Shown here one piece after another: positions 1 to 5,436 of a stretch of DNA of 5,516 nt; position 1 is the stretch's first letter, and each line of letters starts with the position of its first letter. The notes beneath the pieces are model-generated. The model was not told where the DNA came from, made no database searches, and saw only the letters and a list, made by a program, of their open reading frames with translations. The DNA is from Bacillota bacterium. Lineage in GTDB: Bacteria > Bacillota > Dehalobacteriia > UBA4068. The DNA lies in contig JAFSIU010000120.1 in the NCBI GenBank assembly GCA_017439615.1, forward strand, positions 1 through 5,516, given 5' to 3'. Made by a program: the position numbers and the translations under genes.

Positions 1-507
1 CCCGCTCCCCGTGGTATTCCTCAGATCGAAGTTCGTTTTGATATCGATGCCAACGGTATCGTTCATGTTTCCGCTAAGGATCTGGGCACCGGCAAACAGC
101 AGAGCATCACTATCACTTCTTCCAGCGGTCTTTCCGATGAAGAAATCGACAGAATGATGGCTGATGCCGAAAGATATAAGGAAGAAGATGAAAAACGCAA
201 GAGAGCTGTTGAAATCCGCAATCAGGGCGATGCAATGGTCTATCAGACCGAGCGCACCTTGAAAGATCTTGAAGACAAGATCACTGAAGAAGAAAAGGCT
301 GCAATCATTGCTGCAAAAGATGCTTTGGCAGAAACCCTGAAGGGCGACGACACTGATGCTATCGAAGAAAAGACCAAGGAGCTTTCTGAAGCAATTTATA
401 AAGCAACCGAACGTATTTACAAGGAAGCCGGTGCTCCCTGTGAGAATTGCGACAGCTGCGGCAATGATGACGGAACAGTTGATGCTGATTTCCATGATGT
501 AAACTAA
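1..507 (+). CDS. dnaK: Chaperone DnaK (Hsp70), 3' part only
   Basis: ATP-dependent cytosolic Hsp70 chaperone that binds exposed hydrophobic segments together with DnaJ and GrpE. The frame is open from base 1, so the start and the whole ATPase domain lie outside the window; 168 residues are visible. Visible residues 1-40 are the end of the beta substrate-binding domain, with the family-typical [14 protein letters not shown] and [10 protein letters not shown]. Residues about 44-142 are the charged helical lid, beginning [12 protein letters not shown]. The protein ends with a short acidic tail finishing VDADFHDVN, equivalent to the conserved VDADFE-type end of bacterial DnaK. The tail is odd in carrying three cysteines spaced CxxCxxC (codons at 439, 448 and 457). 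TAA stop; dnaJ starts 24 nt later with no terminator between, so the two are probably co-transcribed. Identification is very secure. Confidence 0.97.
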   Translation, partial: PAPRGIPQIEVRFDIDANGIVHVSAKDLGTGKQQSITITSSSGLSDEEIDRMMADAERYKEEDEKRKRAVEIRNQGDAMVYQTERTLKDLEDKITEEEKAAIIAAKDALAETLKGDDTDAIEEKTKELSEAIYKATERIYKEAGAPCENCDSCGNDDGTVDADFHDVN

Positions 508-531
508 TTCAAAGATATTTCAGAGGTAAAA

Positions 532-1653
532 ATGGAAAAAAGGGATTATTATGAAGTCCTGGGAGTGCCCAAAACGGCCTCCCAGGAGGAAATAAAAAAA
601 GCCTATAAAACACTTGCCAAAAAATATCATCCCGATTTGAATCCTGACAGCAAAACTGCCGAAGAAAAATTCAAAGAAGCTACTGAGGCATACGAAGTGT
701 TGAGTGATGATCAATCCCGTGCTCGTTATGATCAATTCGGACACAATGATCCGACTCAAGGCTTTGGCGGAGGCGGCTATGGCGGCTTCGGCGGTGGTTT
801 CGGCGGTGGTGGCTTTGGTGATATATTCGAATCATTCTTTGGTGGTGGCGGTGGCTATGGTGCAAATCCGAATGCTCCCCGCAAAGGCAATGATTTGCGT
901 CAAAGCATCACAATTGAATTCGAGGAAGCTGCAACGGGTGTTGAAAAAGAAATCAAGATCACCCGTACCGAAACCTGCAAATCCTGCAATGGCAGTGGTG
1001 CCAAAGCCGGTACTTCTCCAAAAACCTGTCCTAAATGTGGTGGTCAGGGCAGAGTACGCACAACTCAGGCAACACCTTTCGGACAATTTCAGACTGTTGT
1101 TGCTTGTCCGCAATGTCAGGGTAAGGGCAAAATTATTGAAACGCCCTGTTCGTCCTGCAATGGTACAGGCAAAGAAAGGGTTATCAAAACCCGCAAGATC
1201 AATATTCCTGCAGGTGTTGACAATGGTTCCAATCTTCGCTTGCAGGGTGAAGGTGATGCAGGTGTGAATGGTGGCCCTCCCGGAGATTTGTTTGTAACAG
1301 TTTCTGTCAAGCCGCATAAATATTTCAAACGATTGAATGATGATGTGCTTTGTGATTATGAGATTTCTTTTGCACAGGCAGCTCTTGGTTGCGATGTGGA
1401 AGTACCCACACTTGCAGGCAAAGTGAAGCTTAATATTCCGGAAGGAACACAGAGCAATACCACATTCCGTTTGCGCGGAAGAGGATTCCCAAGGCTTCGT
1501 GGCAGAGGATAGGGTGATCAGCAGGTTACAGTCAAGGTTGTTACCCCCACAAGACTTACCGACGAACAAAAAGAGCTTCTTCGACAGCTTGACAATTCAA
1601 TGAACAATGCTCCTGAGGGTAAAAAAGGCTTTTTTAACAAAGTTTTTAAATGA
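532..1653 (+). CDS. dnaJ: Chaperone DnaJ (Hsp40), interrupted by an in-frame TAG at codon 327
   Basis: Co-chaperone that delivers substrates to DnaK and stimulates its ATPase. Domains seen: J domain, residues 4-68, with HPD at 33-35; Gly/Phe-rich linker, about 77-110; four zinc-binding CxxCxGxG repeats at 149-156, 166-173, 192-199 and 206-213; then C-terminal domains I and II. The start ATG is preceded by AGAGGT (522-527). Conceptual translation stops at TAG 1510-1512 after 326 residues, inside domain II at LRGRG. Skipping that codon, the same frame runs 46 more codons ([15 protein letters not shown], then a short Lys-rich end) to TGA at 1651-1653. That gives 373 codons, the usual length for full DnaJ. 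The stop-truncated protein would lack the end of domain II and the C-terminal dimerisation segment. It could be a new nonsense allele, a sequence error, or a read-through or recoded gene. Function is certain; whether the gene is intact is not. Confidence 0.93.
1510..1653 (+). other. Amber codon and conserved post-stop segment of dnaJ
   Basis: TAG at 1510-1512 sits in frame in dnaJ and is followed by 46 sense codons that match the expected DnaJ end, with [20 protein letters not shown] recognisable against the family pattern GDQHV-VVTPTKLT. There is no convincing ribosome binding site or start codon for separate translation of this piece. In B. subtilis DnaJ, as I recall it, the residue at the TAG position is Gln in a YGQGDQ context, and many relatives have Arg or Lys there. 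A single C-to-T change would turn CAG into TAG. No indel is needed, because both sides are in the same frame. Confidence 0.85.
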
Positions 1654-1670
1654 TTAAACTATTACATTTT

Positions 1671-1699
1671 GATGCAGGCATTGCCTGCATCATTTTTTT
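1671..1699 (+). terminator. Intrinsic terminator after dnaJ
   Basis: Perfect 9-bp stem GATGCAGGC (1671-1679) / GCCTGCATC (1683-1691) with a 3-nt ATT loop, then one A and seven Ts (1693-1699). It lies 17 nt after the distal dnaJ TGA, not after the internal TAG, which supports 1653 as the historical end of dnaJ. It should end the dnaK-dnaJ transcript and separates it from rsmE. Confidence 0.9.
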
Positions 1700-1709
1700 A
1701 TGCTAAAAT
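1681..1709 (+). promoter_or_regulatory. Probable sigma-A promoter for rsmE-mtaB
   Basis: TTGCCT (1681-1686) and TAAAAT (1704-1709) are separated by 17 bp, and a TG one base before the -10 (1701-1702) gives an extended -10. The -35 lies within the dnaJ terminator hairpin, so the two elements share DNA. A 7-bp inverted repeat (1701-1717) covers the -10. The predicted transcript would start near 1716, about 20 nt before the rsmE start and just before its AGAGGTG site (1725-1731). The -35 is only a partial match. Confidence 0.55.
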
Positions 1710-1735
1710 ATTTAGCAAATATATAGAGGTGTGTT

Positions 1736-2476
1736 ATGGCGAAGTTTTTTGTAAAATCAGGAGATATCGAAGGTGATTTGGCATATATCAGGGGTAATGA
1801 CGCTCATCATATGATGAATGTATTGCGCATGAAAACAGGTGATAGTGTCGAGCTTGGTCTTTTAGGCAAAAGCTGCGAGGCTGAAATAGTTTCATTTGCA
1901 GGTGATTCTGTCTGCTTGAAAATCGTTCGAGATCTGCCTGATAATGAAAGTGATATCCGCTTCCATTTGCTTTTGGGAATTTCAAAAGGCGAGAAAATGG
2001 ATTGGGTGATAGAAAAGGCAACAGAATTGGGTGTCTGGTCCATAATTCCTGTTATGCTTGCCCGCTGTGTTGTTCAGCTCGATGGAAAATCCGCTGGCAA
2101 AAAACGCGAGCGCTGGCAAAGAATTGCGGAAGCTGCTGCCAAGCAATGCCGCCGCAGCCATATCCCAGAGATTTTGCAGCCCTGCAAATTGAATAAAGCT
2201 GTCTTAACCCTGCCTGAAAATACTGAAATTATTGCTTTATGGGAAAATGAGAACGAAGCAGCATATAAAACAGCGTTAAGAAATACACAGAGCAAGGATA
2301 TTGCTCTTGTTATCGGTGCAGAGGGCGGCATTGAAGTTGCTGAAATTGAATTGTTAAGAAAAAACGGAGCTGTTACAGCCGGTTTGGGCAGCCGCATTTT
2401 GCGTGCAGAAACCGCTGCCATAACAGCACTTGCTTTGGCTAGCTATGAATTGGCGGATCTTGGAGGCGTCAAATGA
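1736..2476 (+). CDS. rsmE: 16S rRNA (uracil-1498-N3)-methyltransferase RsmE
   Basis: SAM-dependent methyltransferase of the SPOUT superfamily that methylates N3 of U1498 in 16S rRNA of the 30S subunit. The 246-residue length is normal for the family. Residues 1-70 form the N-terminal PUA-like domain, with NDAHHMMNVLRMKTGD corresponding to the usual H-NVLR--GD motif. The SPOUT domain follows: KGEKMDWVIEKATELGV (84-100), RWQRIAEAAAKQCRR (126-140), the SAM-binding loop IGAEGG (193-198, where GPEGG is more usual) and the knot motif LGSRILRAETA (217-227). The start ATG is preceded by AGAGGTG at 1725-1731. The TGA stop overlaps the mtaB start (ATGA), indicating translational coupling. prmA, which commonly stands between dnaJ and rsmE in Firmicutes, is absent here. 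Confidence 0.96.
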   Translation: MAKFFVKSGDIEGDLAYIRGNDAHHMMNVLRMKTGDSVELGLLGKSCEAEIVSFAGDSVCLKIVRDLPDNESDIRFHLLLGISKGEKMDWVIEKATELGVWSIIPVMLARCVVQLDGKSAGKKRERWQRIAEAAAKQCRRSHIPEILQPCKLNKAVLTLPENTEIIALWENENEAAYKTALRNTQSKDIALVIGAEGGIEVAEIELLRKNGAVTAGLGSRILRAETAAITALALASYELADLGGVK

Positions 2477-3792
2477 CAAGTTTTGCACTTTATACACTTG
2501 GCTGCAAGGTCAATCAGGAGGAAGGTGCAGCTATCATTTCTGCTATGAAAAAAGCAGGCTATGAAGAAAGACCTTTTAATTCAGAGGCTGATATTTATAT
2601 AATTAATACCTGTACTGTTACTCATGTGGCCGACAGCAAATCCCGCCGTATAATCAGCCGCGCTGTGCGTAAAAATCCTGATGCACTGATAGTCGTTACA
2701 GGCTGCTATGCTCAGACAAATCAGGAGGCTGTAACAGCTCTGGATGGCGTTGATTTGATTTGCGGCAATATTGAAAAAAGCAGAATAACGGATTTGATAG
2801 CCGATGCATTGCAAAAGAAAAAAACATCTTCGGATGCGGTGGTTCAAGTCTGTGATATTATGCAGGTTAAGGATTTTGTTTCATTACCTGAGGTAGCTGA
2901 ACAAAGCCGTGCAAGAGCATATCTAAAGATTGAAGATGGCTGCGATCGCTTTTGTAAATATTGTATAGTTCCCTATGCCAGAGGCCCTGTACGCAGCTTG
3001 CCTATGCAAAAGGTTGTGGATGAGGCTCAGGAGTTAGTTCAAAACGGACACAAAGAAATAGTTTTATCAGGAATACATGTTGGTGCTTATGGCAGGGAAC
3101 AAGGCACAACGCTTACAGCATTGCTGCAGGAATTGCTGAAGTTGAAAGGTTTAAAAAGGATTCGTCTCGGTTCAATCGAGGCAACACAGATCAGCGATGA
3201 GCTTCTATCTTTAATGAAGCAAGAGAAAAAGATATGCAGGCATCTGCATATCCCTTTACAATCGGGCTGTGATAAAACGCTTGCAGCAATGGGACGGGAT
3301 TATGACACCTCTTTTTTTTCAGCACTTTGCGAGCGTTTAAGAAGGCTGTTCCCCGAAATTGCAATAACGACTGACATTATGACAGGCTTTCCTGGTGAAA
3401 CAGAGGAAGATTTCTTGCAAACGTGTAAGTTTGTTGAAAGAATTTCTTTTGCCTCTGCGCATATTTTCCCTTATTCCCAGCGCAAGGGAACTCCTGCGGC
3501 AACAATGCCCGATCAAATCAGTGTGGATATTAAGAATGAAAGGGCAAGAATTCTTGCTGACATAACATCTGCAAGCCATCAGAGATTTTTAGAAAGCTAT
3601 ATTGATAAAGAAATTGAAATTTTGCCTGAAACTGTTTCTATCGAAAACGAAAAATATTATATAACAGGTCATACTGAAAATTTTCTGCCTGTAATTTGCG
3701 AGACTGATAGATTTAGATCGGATGATGGCTTATATTGCATTGTGAAATGTATTAATAATGAGCGTTTGCAGGCGATTGCTCTTGAAAAATAA
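2473..3792 (+). CDS. mtaB: tRNA (N6-threonylcarbamoyladenosine-37-C2) methylthiotransferase MtaB
   Basis: Radical-SAM methylthiotransferase that converts t6A37 to ms2t6A37 in tRNAs reading ANN codons. Its 439 residues are typical. The N-terminal UPF0004/MTTase domain supplies the auxiliary [4Fe-4S] ligands C11 (TLGCKVNQ), C47 (NTCTVT) and C78 (TGCYAQ). The radical-SAM cluster motif is CDRFCKYC (157-164), followed by PYARGPVRS. Further core motifs are SGIHVGAYG (199-207), HIPLQSGCD (259-267) and DIMTGFPGETEEDF (301-314). A TRAM-like RNA-binding domain closes the protein, about 375-437, with YITGHTENFLPV. TLGCKVNQ-E and the overall layout favour MtaB over MiaB or RimO. A GGAGG at 2462-2466, inside the end of rsmE, lies 6 nt before the ATG, and the start overlaps the rsmE stop by ATGA. 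Confidence 0.95.
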   Translation: MTSFALYTLGCKVNQEEGAAIISAMKKAGYEERPFNSEADIYIINTCTVTHVADSKSRRIISRAVRKNPDALIVVTGCYAQTNQEAVTALDGVDLICGNIEKSRITDLIADALQKKKTSSDAVVQVCDIMQVKDFVSLPEVAEQSRARAYLKIEDGCDRFCKYCIVPYARGPVRSLPMQKVVDEAQELVQNGHKEIVLSGIHVGAYGREQGTTLTALLQELLKLKGLKRIRLGSIEATQISDELLSLMKQEKKICRHLHIPLQSGCDKTLAAMGRDYDTSFFSALCERLRRLFPEIAITTDIMTGFPGETEEDFLQTCKFVERISFASAHIFPYSQRKGTPAATMPDQISVDIKNERARILADITSASHQRFLESYIDKEIEILPETVSIENEKYYITGHTENFLPVICETDRFRSDDGLYCIVKCINNERLQAIALEK

Positions 3793-3810
3793 CTCAAAAT
3801 GTTTTAAAAT
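3782..3810 (+). promoter_or_regulatory. Sigma-A promoter for the HIT gene
   Basis: TTGAAA (3782-3787) and TAAAAT (3805-3810) are separated by exactly 17 bp, each with one mismatch to consensus. The -35 falls within the last codons of mtaB. The transcript would start near 3817, about 30 nt before the HIT start, with the AAGGAAG ribosome site at 3831-3837. I see no terminator after mtaB, so read-through from rsmE-mtaB probably also contributes. Confidence 0.65.
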
Positions 3811-3845
3811 ATAAGTAAGCTGAATTTTGAAAGGAAGAAAGAAAT

Positions 3846-4190
3846 ATGGGAAACTGCTTATTCTGCAAAATCATCAACGGAGATATTCCTTCTGCAAAAG
3901 TCTATGAAGACGAAGATGTATTTGCATTTAAAGATATTGCGCCCAAAGCACCTGTGCATATTCTGATTGTGCCTAAAAAGCATTTTCAGGGTATCTTTGA
4001 TATGAATGAAGAGGATATCGCTGTTGTCGGCAAAATCAATTTTGTTGCCAAAAAGCTCGCTGAGGAATTTGGTATTGCTGAAAGCGGTTATCGCTTGGTA
4101 GCAAATTCCCGTCCTGACAGCGGACAGGAAGTCTATCATCTGCATTATCATTTGATCGGCGGTAGATTTTTAGGTGATTTTTGCGACTAA
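3846..4190 (+). CDS. HIT-family (HinT-like) nucleotide hydrolase
   Basis: Small cytosolic protein of the histidine-triad superfamily, Hint branch. Members hydrolyse purine nucleoside phosphoramidates or AMP-linked substrates; the natural substrate here is unknown. The 114-residue length is typical. The N-terminal CLFC (C4, C7) together with H47 and H98 makes the usual zinc site of zinc-containing bacterial HIT proteins. FCKIINGDIPSAKVYEDE and VHILIVPKKHF are standard. The triad is HLHYHLIGG (98-106), with H100 the expected nucleophile, preceded by SGQEVY. The C-terminus after GGR reads FLGDFCD and lacks the WPPG-like end common in close homologues. The ribosome site AAGGAAG (3831-3837) is 8 nt before the ATG. 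The position just before rpsU is common in Firmicutes. Confidence 0.92.
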   Translation: MGNCLFCKIINGDIPSAKVYEDEDVFAFKDIAPKAPVHILIVPKKHFQGIFDMNEEDIAVVGKINFVAKKLAEEFGIAESGYRLVANSRPDSGQEVYHLHYHLIGGRFLGDFCD

Positions 4191-4216
4191 GCTGAATAAT
4201 TTTGTTATTTTCATGG

Positions 4217-4245
4217 TTGACGAATCAAAAGGCTTGTTATATAAT
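4217..4245 (+). promoter_or_regulatory. Strong sigma-A promoter for rpsU
   Basis: TTGACG (4217-4222), 17-bp spacer, perfect TATAAT (4240-4245): the best promoter match in the window. Transcription would begin near 4252 and give a leader of about 54 nt. That leader can form a 6-bp hairpin, TGTGGT (4255-4260) with ACCATA (4265-4270), including one G-U pair and a TCTT loop. Confidence 0.82.
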
Positions 4246-4289
4246 ATATTGCGTTGTGGTTCTTACCATATGAATAACCCCGCTATTAT

Positions 4290-4299
4290 GGAGGGAGGG
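4290..4299 (+). promoter_or_regulatory. Doubled Shine-Dalgarno before rpsU
   Basis: GGAGGGAGGG contains two overlapping GGAGG cores (4290-4294 and 4294-4298). The second ends 7 nt before the ATG at 4306, the optimal distance. Four Cs at 4278-4281 could pair with part of it and partly mask the site; that pairing is only a possibility. Confidence 0.75.
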
Positions 4300-4305
4300 A
4301 TATAG

Positions 4306-4482
4306 ATGAGTGAAGTAAAAGTTGGCAAAACGGAATCCATTGACAGCGCTTTGAGACGTTTCAAGCGTACCTGTCAGAAGAGCGGCGTGCTCGCAGAATA
4401 CCGTAAGCATGAACATTATGAAAAGCCCAGCGTTAAGAGAAAGAAAAAATCTGAGGCTGCAAGAAAACGTAAATGGAACTAA
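4306..4482 (+). CDS. rpsU: 30S ribosomal protein bS21
   Basis: Small basic protein of the 30S platform, close to the 3' end of 16S rRNA, where it takes part in translation initiation. The 58-residue product begins [20 protein letters not shown], continues [21 protein letters not shown] and ends in a Lys/Arg-rich tail AARKRKWN, all typical of the family and of normal length. It has its own strong promoter (4217-4245), a doubled Shine-Dalgarno and a terminator 9 nt after the TAA, so it is probably a highly expressed monocistronic unit. In B. subtilis yqeY separates rpsU from the nfeD homologue yqeZ; here nfeD follows directly. Confidence 0.96.
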   Translation: MSEVKVGKTESIDSALRRFKRTCQKSGVLAEYRKHEHYEKPSVKRKKKSEAARKRKWN

Positions 4483-4491
4483 TTATCAGTT

Positions 4492-4528
4492 AAGAACGTC
4501 TGTATAACAGACGTTCTTTTAATTTTTT
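4492..4528 (+). terminator. Intrinsic terminator after rpsU
   Basis: Perfect 12-bp stem AAGAACGTCTGT (4492-4503) / ACAGACGTTCTT (4507-4518) with a 3-nt ATA loop. A T-rich run follows (TT, AA, then six Ts at 4523-4528). It starts 9 nt after the rpsU stop and should isolate rpsU from nfeD. Confidence 0.92.
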
Positions 4529-4543
4529 GTAGAAATTAATAAG

Positions 4544-4592
4544 TATATGTGTTAATATAAAATTAAAGAAATTCGTATATTATACACATATA
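4544..4592 (+). repeat. AT-rich inverted repeat in the nfeD upstream region
   Basis: TATATGTGTTAATA (4544-4557) is complementary to TATTATACACATATA (4578-4592): all 14 bases pair if one T (4583) bulges out, with a 20-nt A-rich spacer. It ends 6 nt before the nfeD Shine-Dalgarno AGGAGGT. It could be an operator, a leader hairpin, or chance in AT-rich DNA. TATATT (4576-4581), with TTAATA (4552-4557) 18 bp upstream, is a weak candidate nfeD promoter lying within the dyad. I see no better promoter between the rpsU terminator and nfeD. Confidence 0.5.
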
Positions 4593-4598
4593 AATTTT

Positions 4599-4605
4599 AG
4601 GAGGT
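4599..4605 (+). promoter_or_regulatory. Shine-Dalgarno that fixes the nfeD start
   Basis: AGGAGGT is an essentially ideal site. The upstream in-frame GTG at 4604 lies within it and so cannot be its start codon. The TTG at 4613 is 7 nt downstream and gives a proper signal peptide beginning MKKLF. Confidence 0.8.
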
Positions 4606-4612
4606 GCTGGTA

Positions 4613-5389
4613 TTGAAAAAGCTTTTTCCGAAAATCTCATACAGTTTTATGTTTGCCATTTTGTTGACATTGGTATCTGCATCTTTGGCTTTAGCAGCTC
4701 CTGGTGTAGTTGTTGCTCAAGGAGGCTTCAAGGGAGCTGTTGTTGCTTTACTTGACAATTCTTTAATTGCTGCAGCTTTGCTGACACTTGGCTTTGCTGG
4801 TATTATAATTGAATTGTTTGTAACAGGCTTTGGCGTAGCAGGTTTTGTCGGGGTTGCGTCCTTTGCGCTTTATTTCCTGGGTAATATCTGGGCAGGCCAT
4901 GTCAGTACCGCAGTATTGCTGCTCTTTGTATTAGGTCTGTTGCTGGTTGCTGCTGAGCTTTTTGTAACTCCAGGTTTGGGCGCACTTGGAATAATGGGTA
5001 TTGCTGCCATATTATTCAGTGTTTTCTGGGCTGCTCCCTCTGCCGGATATGCGGTTACCGCAATTCTTATAGCTTTAGTTGCTGCTATAATCCTCATTGC
5101 TATAAGTATCAAATTCGGCAAAACGCGTAATGTCTGGAATCGTTTGATTCTTAAGCTTAAGCAGGAGAATGATCAGGGCTATGTTGCTCCCAATGCTAAG
5201 CTTGCTGATCTTGTCGGCTCGCACGGAACCGCGCTGACTGTTTTGCGTCCGGCAGGTACTGCTGAGATTGCAGGAAGGAAAATTGATGTAGTAACGGAGG
5301 GCGAGTTTATTGAGCCCGGAACACCCATCGAAATCATTCAGGTAGATGGTATGAGGGTTGTTGTCCGTAAATATGAAAATGCTGAATAA
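4613..5389 (+). CDS. nfeD: NfeD family membrane protein (short form, no protease domain)
   Basis: Membrane partner of flotillin-like proteins; in B. subtilis the homologous yqeZ stands beside floA. From the TTG start chosen by the Shine-Dalgarno, 258 residues result. Residues 1-29 look like a signal peptide (MKKLFPK, hydrophobic core, ASLALAA). There is no ClpP-like serine-protease domain of the kind found in long NfeD proteins; only a short linker precedes the membrane part. About five hydrophobic segments lie between 50 and 168, with two ELFVT-type repeats (ELFVTGFGVAGFVG at 67-80 and ELFVTPGLGALGIMG at 115-129). The soluble C-terminal OB-fold domain, about 198-253, is diagnostic: LVGSHGTALTVLRPAG and DVVTEGEFIEPGTPIEI, ending RVVVRKYE. 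TAA stop; floA follows 47 nt later with its own strong ribosome site, so co-transcription is likely. Confidence 0.9.
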   Translation: MKKLFPKISYSFMFAILLTLVSASLALAAPGVVVAQGGFKGAVVALLDNSLIAAALLTLGFAGIIIELFVTGFGVAGFVGVASFALYFLGNIWAGHVSTAVLLLFVLGLLLVAAELFVTPGLGALGIMGIAAILFSVFWAAPSAGYAVTAILIALVAAIILIAISIKFGKTRNVWNRLILKLKQENDQGYVAPNAKLADLVGSHGTALTVLRPAGTAEIAGRKIDVVTEGEFIEPGTPIEIIQVDGMRVVVRKYENAE

Positions 5390-5436
5390 GGCATAGCTTT
5401 GTTCTGTATTATAAAAAGTTTAAGGAGGTTATTTAA

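Noticed and set aside
760..865. GGC/GGT-rich repetitive DNA in dnaJ
   Set aside because: It simply encodes the normal Gly/Phe linker of DnaJ and is not an independent repeat element.
704..1267. 187-codon + strand frame inside dnaJ
   Set aside because: It is an out-of-frame reading of the Gly-rich and zinc-finger regions with low-complexity Val/Ala/Lys content and no family resemblance.
832..1569. 245-codon open frame on the minus strand opposite dnaJ
   Set aside because: It is antisense to a certain gene with clear domains, has only a TTG-type start without a good ribosome site, and its Cys-rich translation mirrors the zinc-finger codons of dnaJ. It is a shadow frame.
1621..1635. AAAAAAGGCTTTTTT palindrome as a terminator
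   Set aside because: It is within the conserved dnaJ frame (Lys-Lys-Gly-Phe-Phe), the stem is only A-T pairs, and a much better terminator lies at 1671-1699.
1513..1653. Separate small gene after the dnaJ amber codon
   Set aside because: It has no start codon with a plausible ribosome site near its beginning, and the translation is plainly the DnaJ C-terminus.
4191..4216. Terminator after the HIT gene
   Set aside because: The stretch is AT-rich but I could find no stable stem followed by a T-run.
4604..4606. GTG as the start of nfeD
   Set aside because: It overlaps the Shine-Dalgarno AGGAGGT itself; TTG at 4613 has correct spacing and yields a normal signal peptide.
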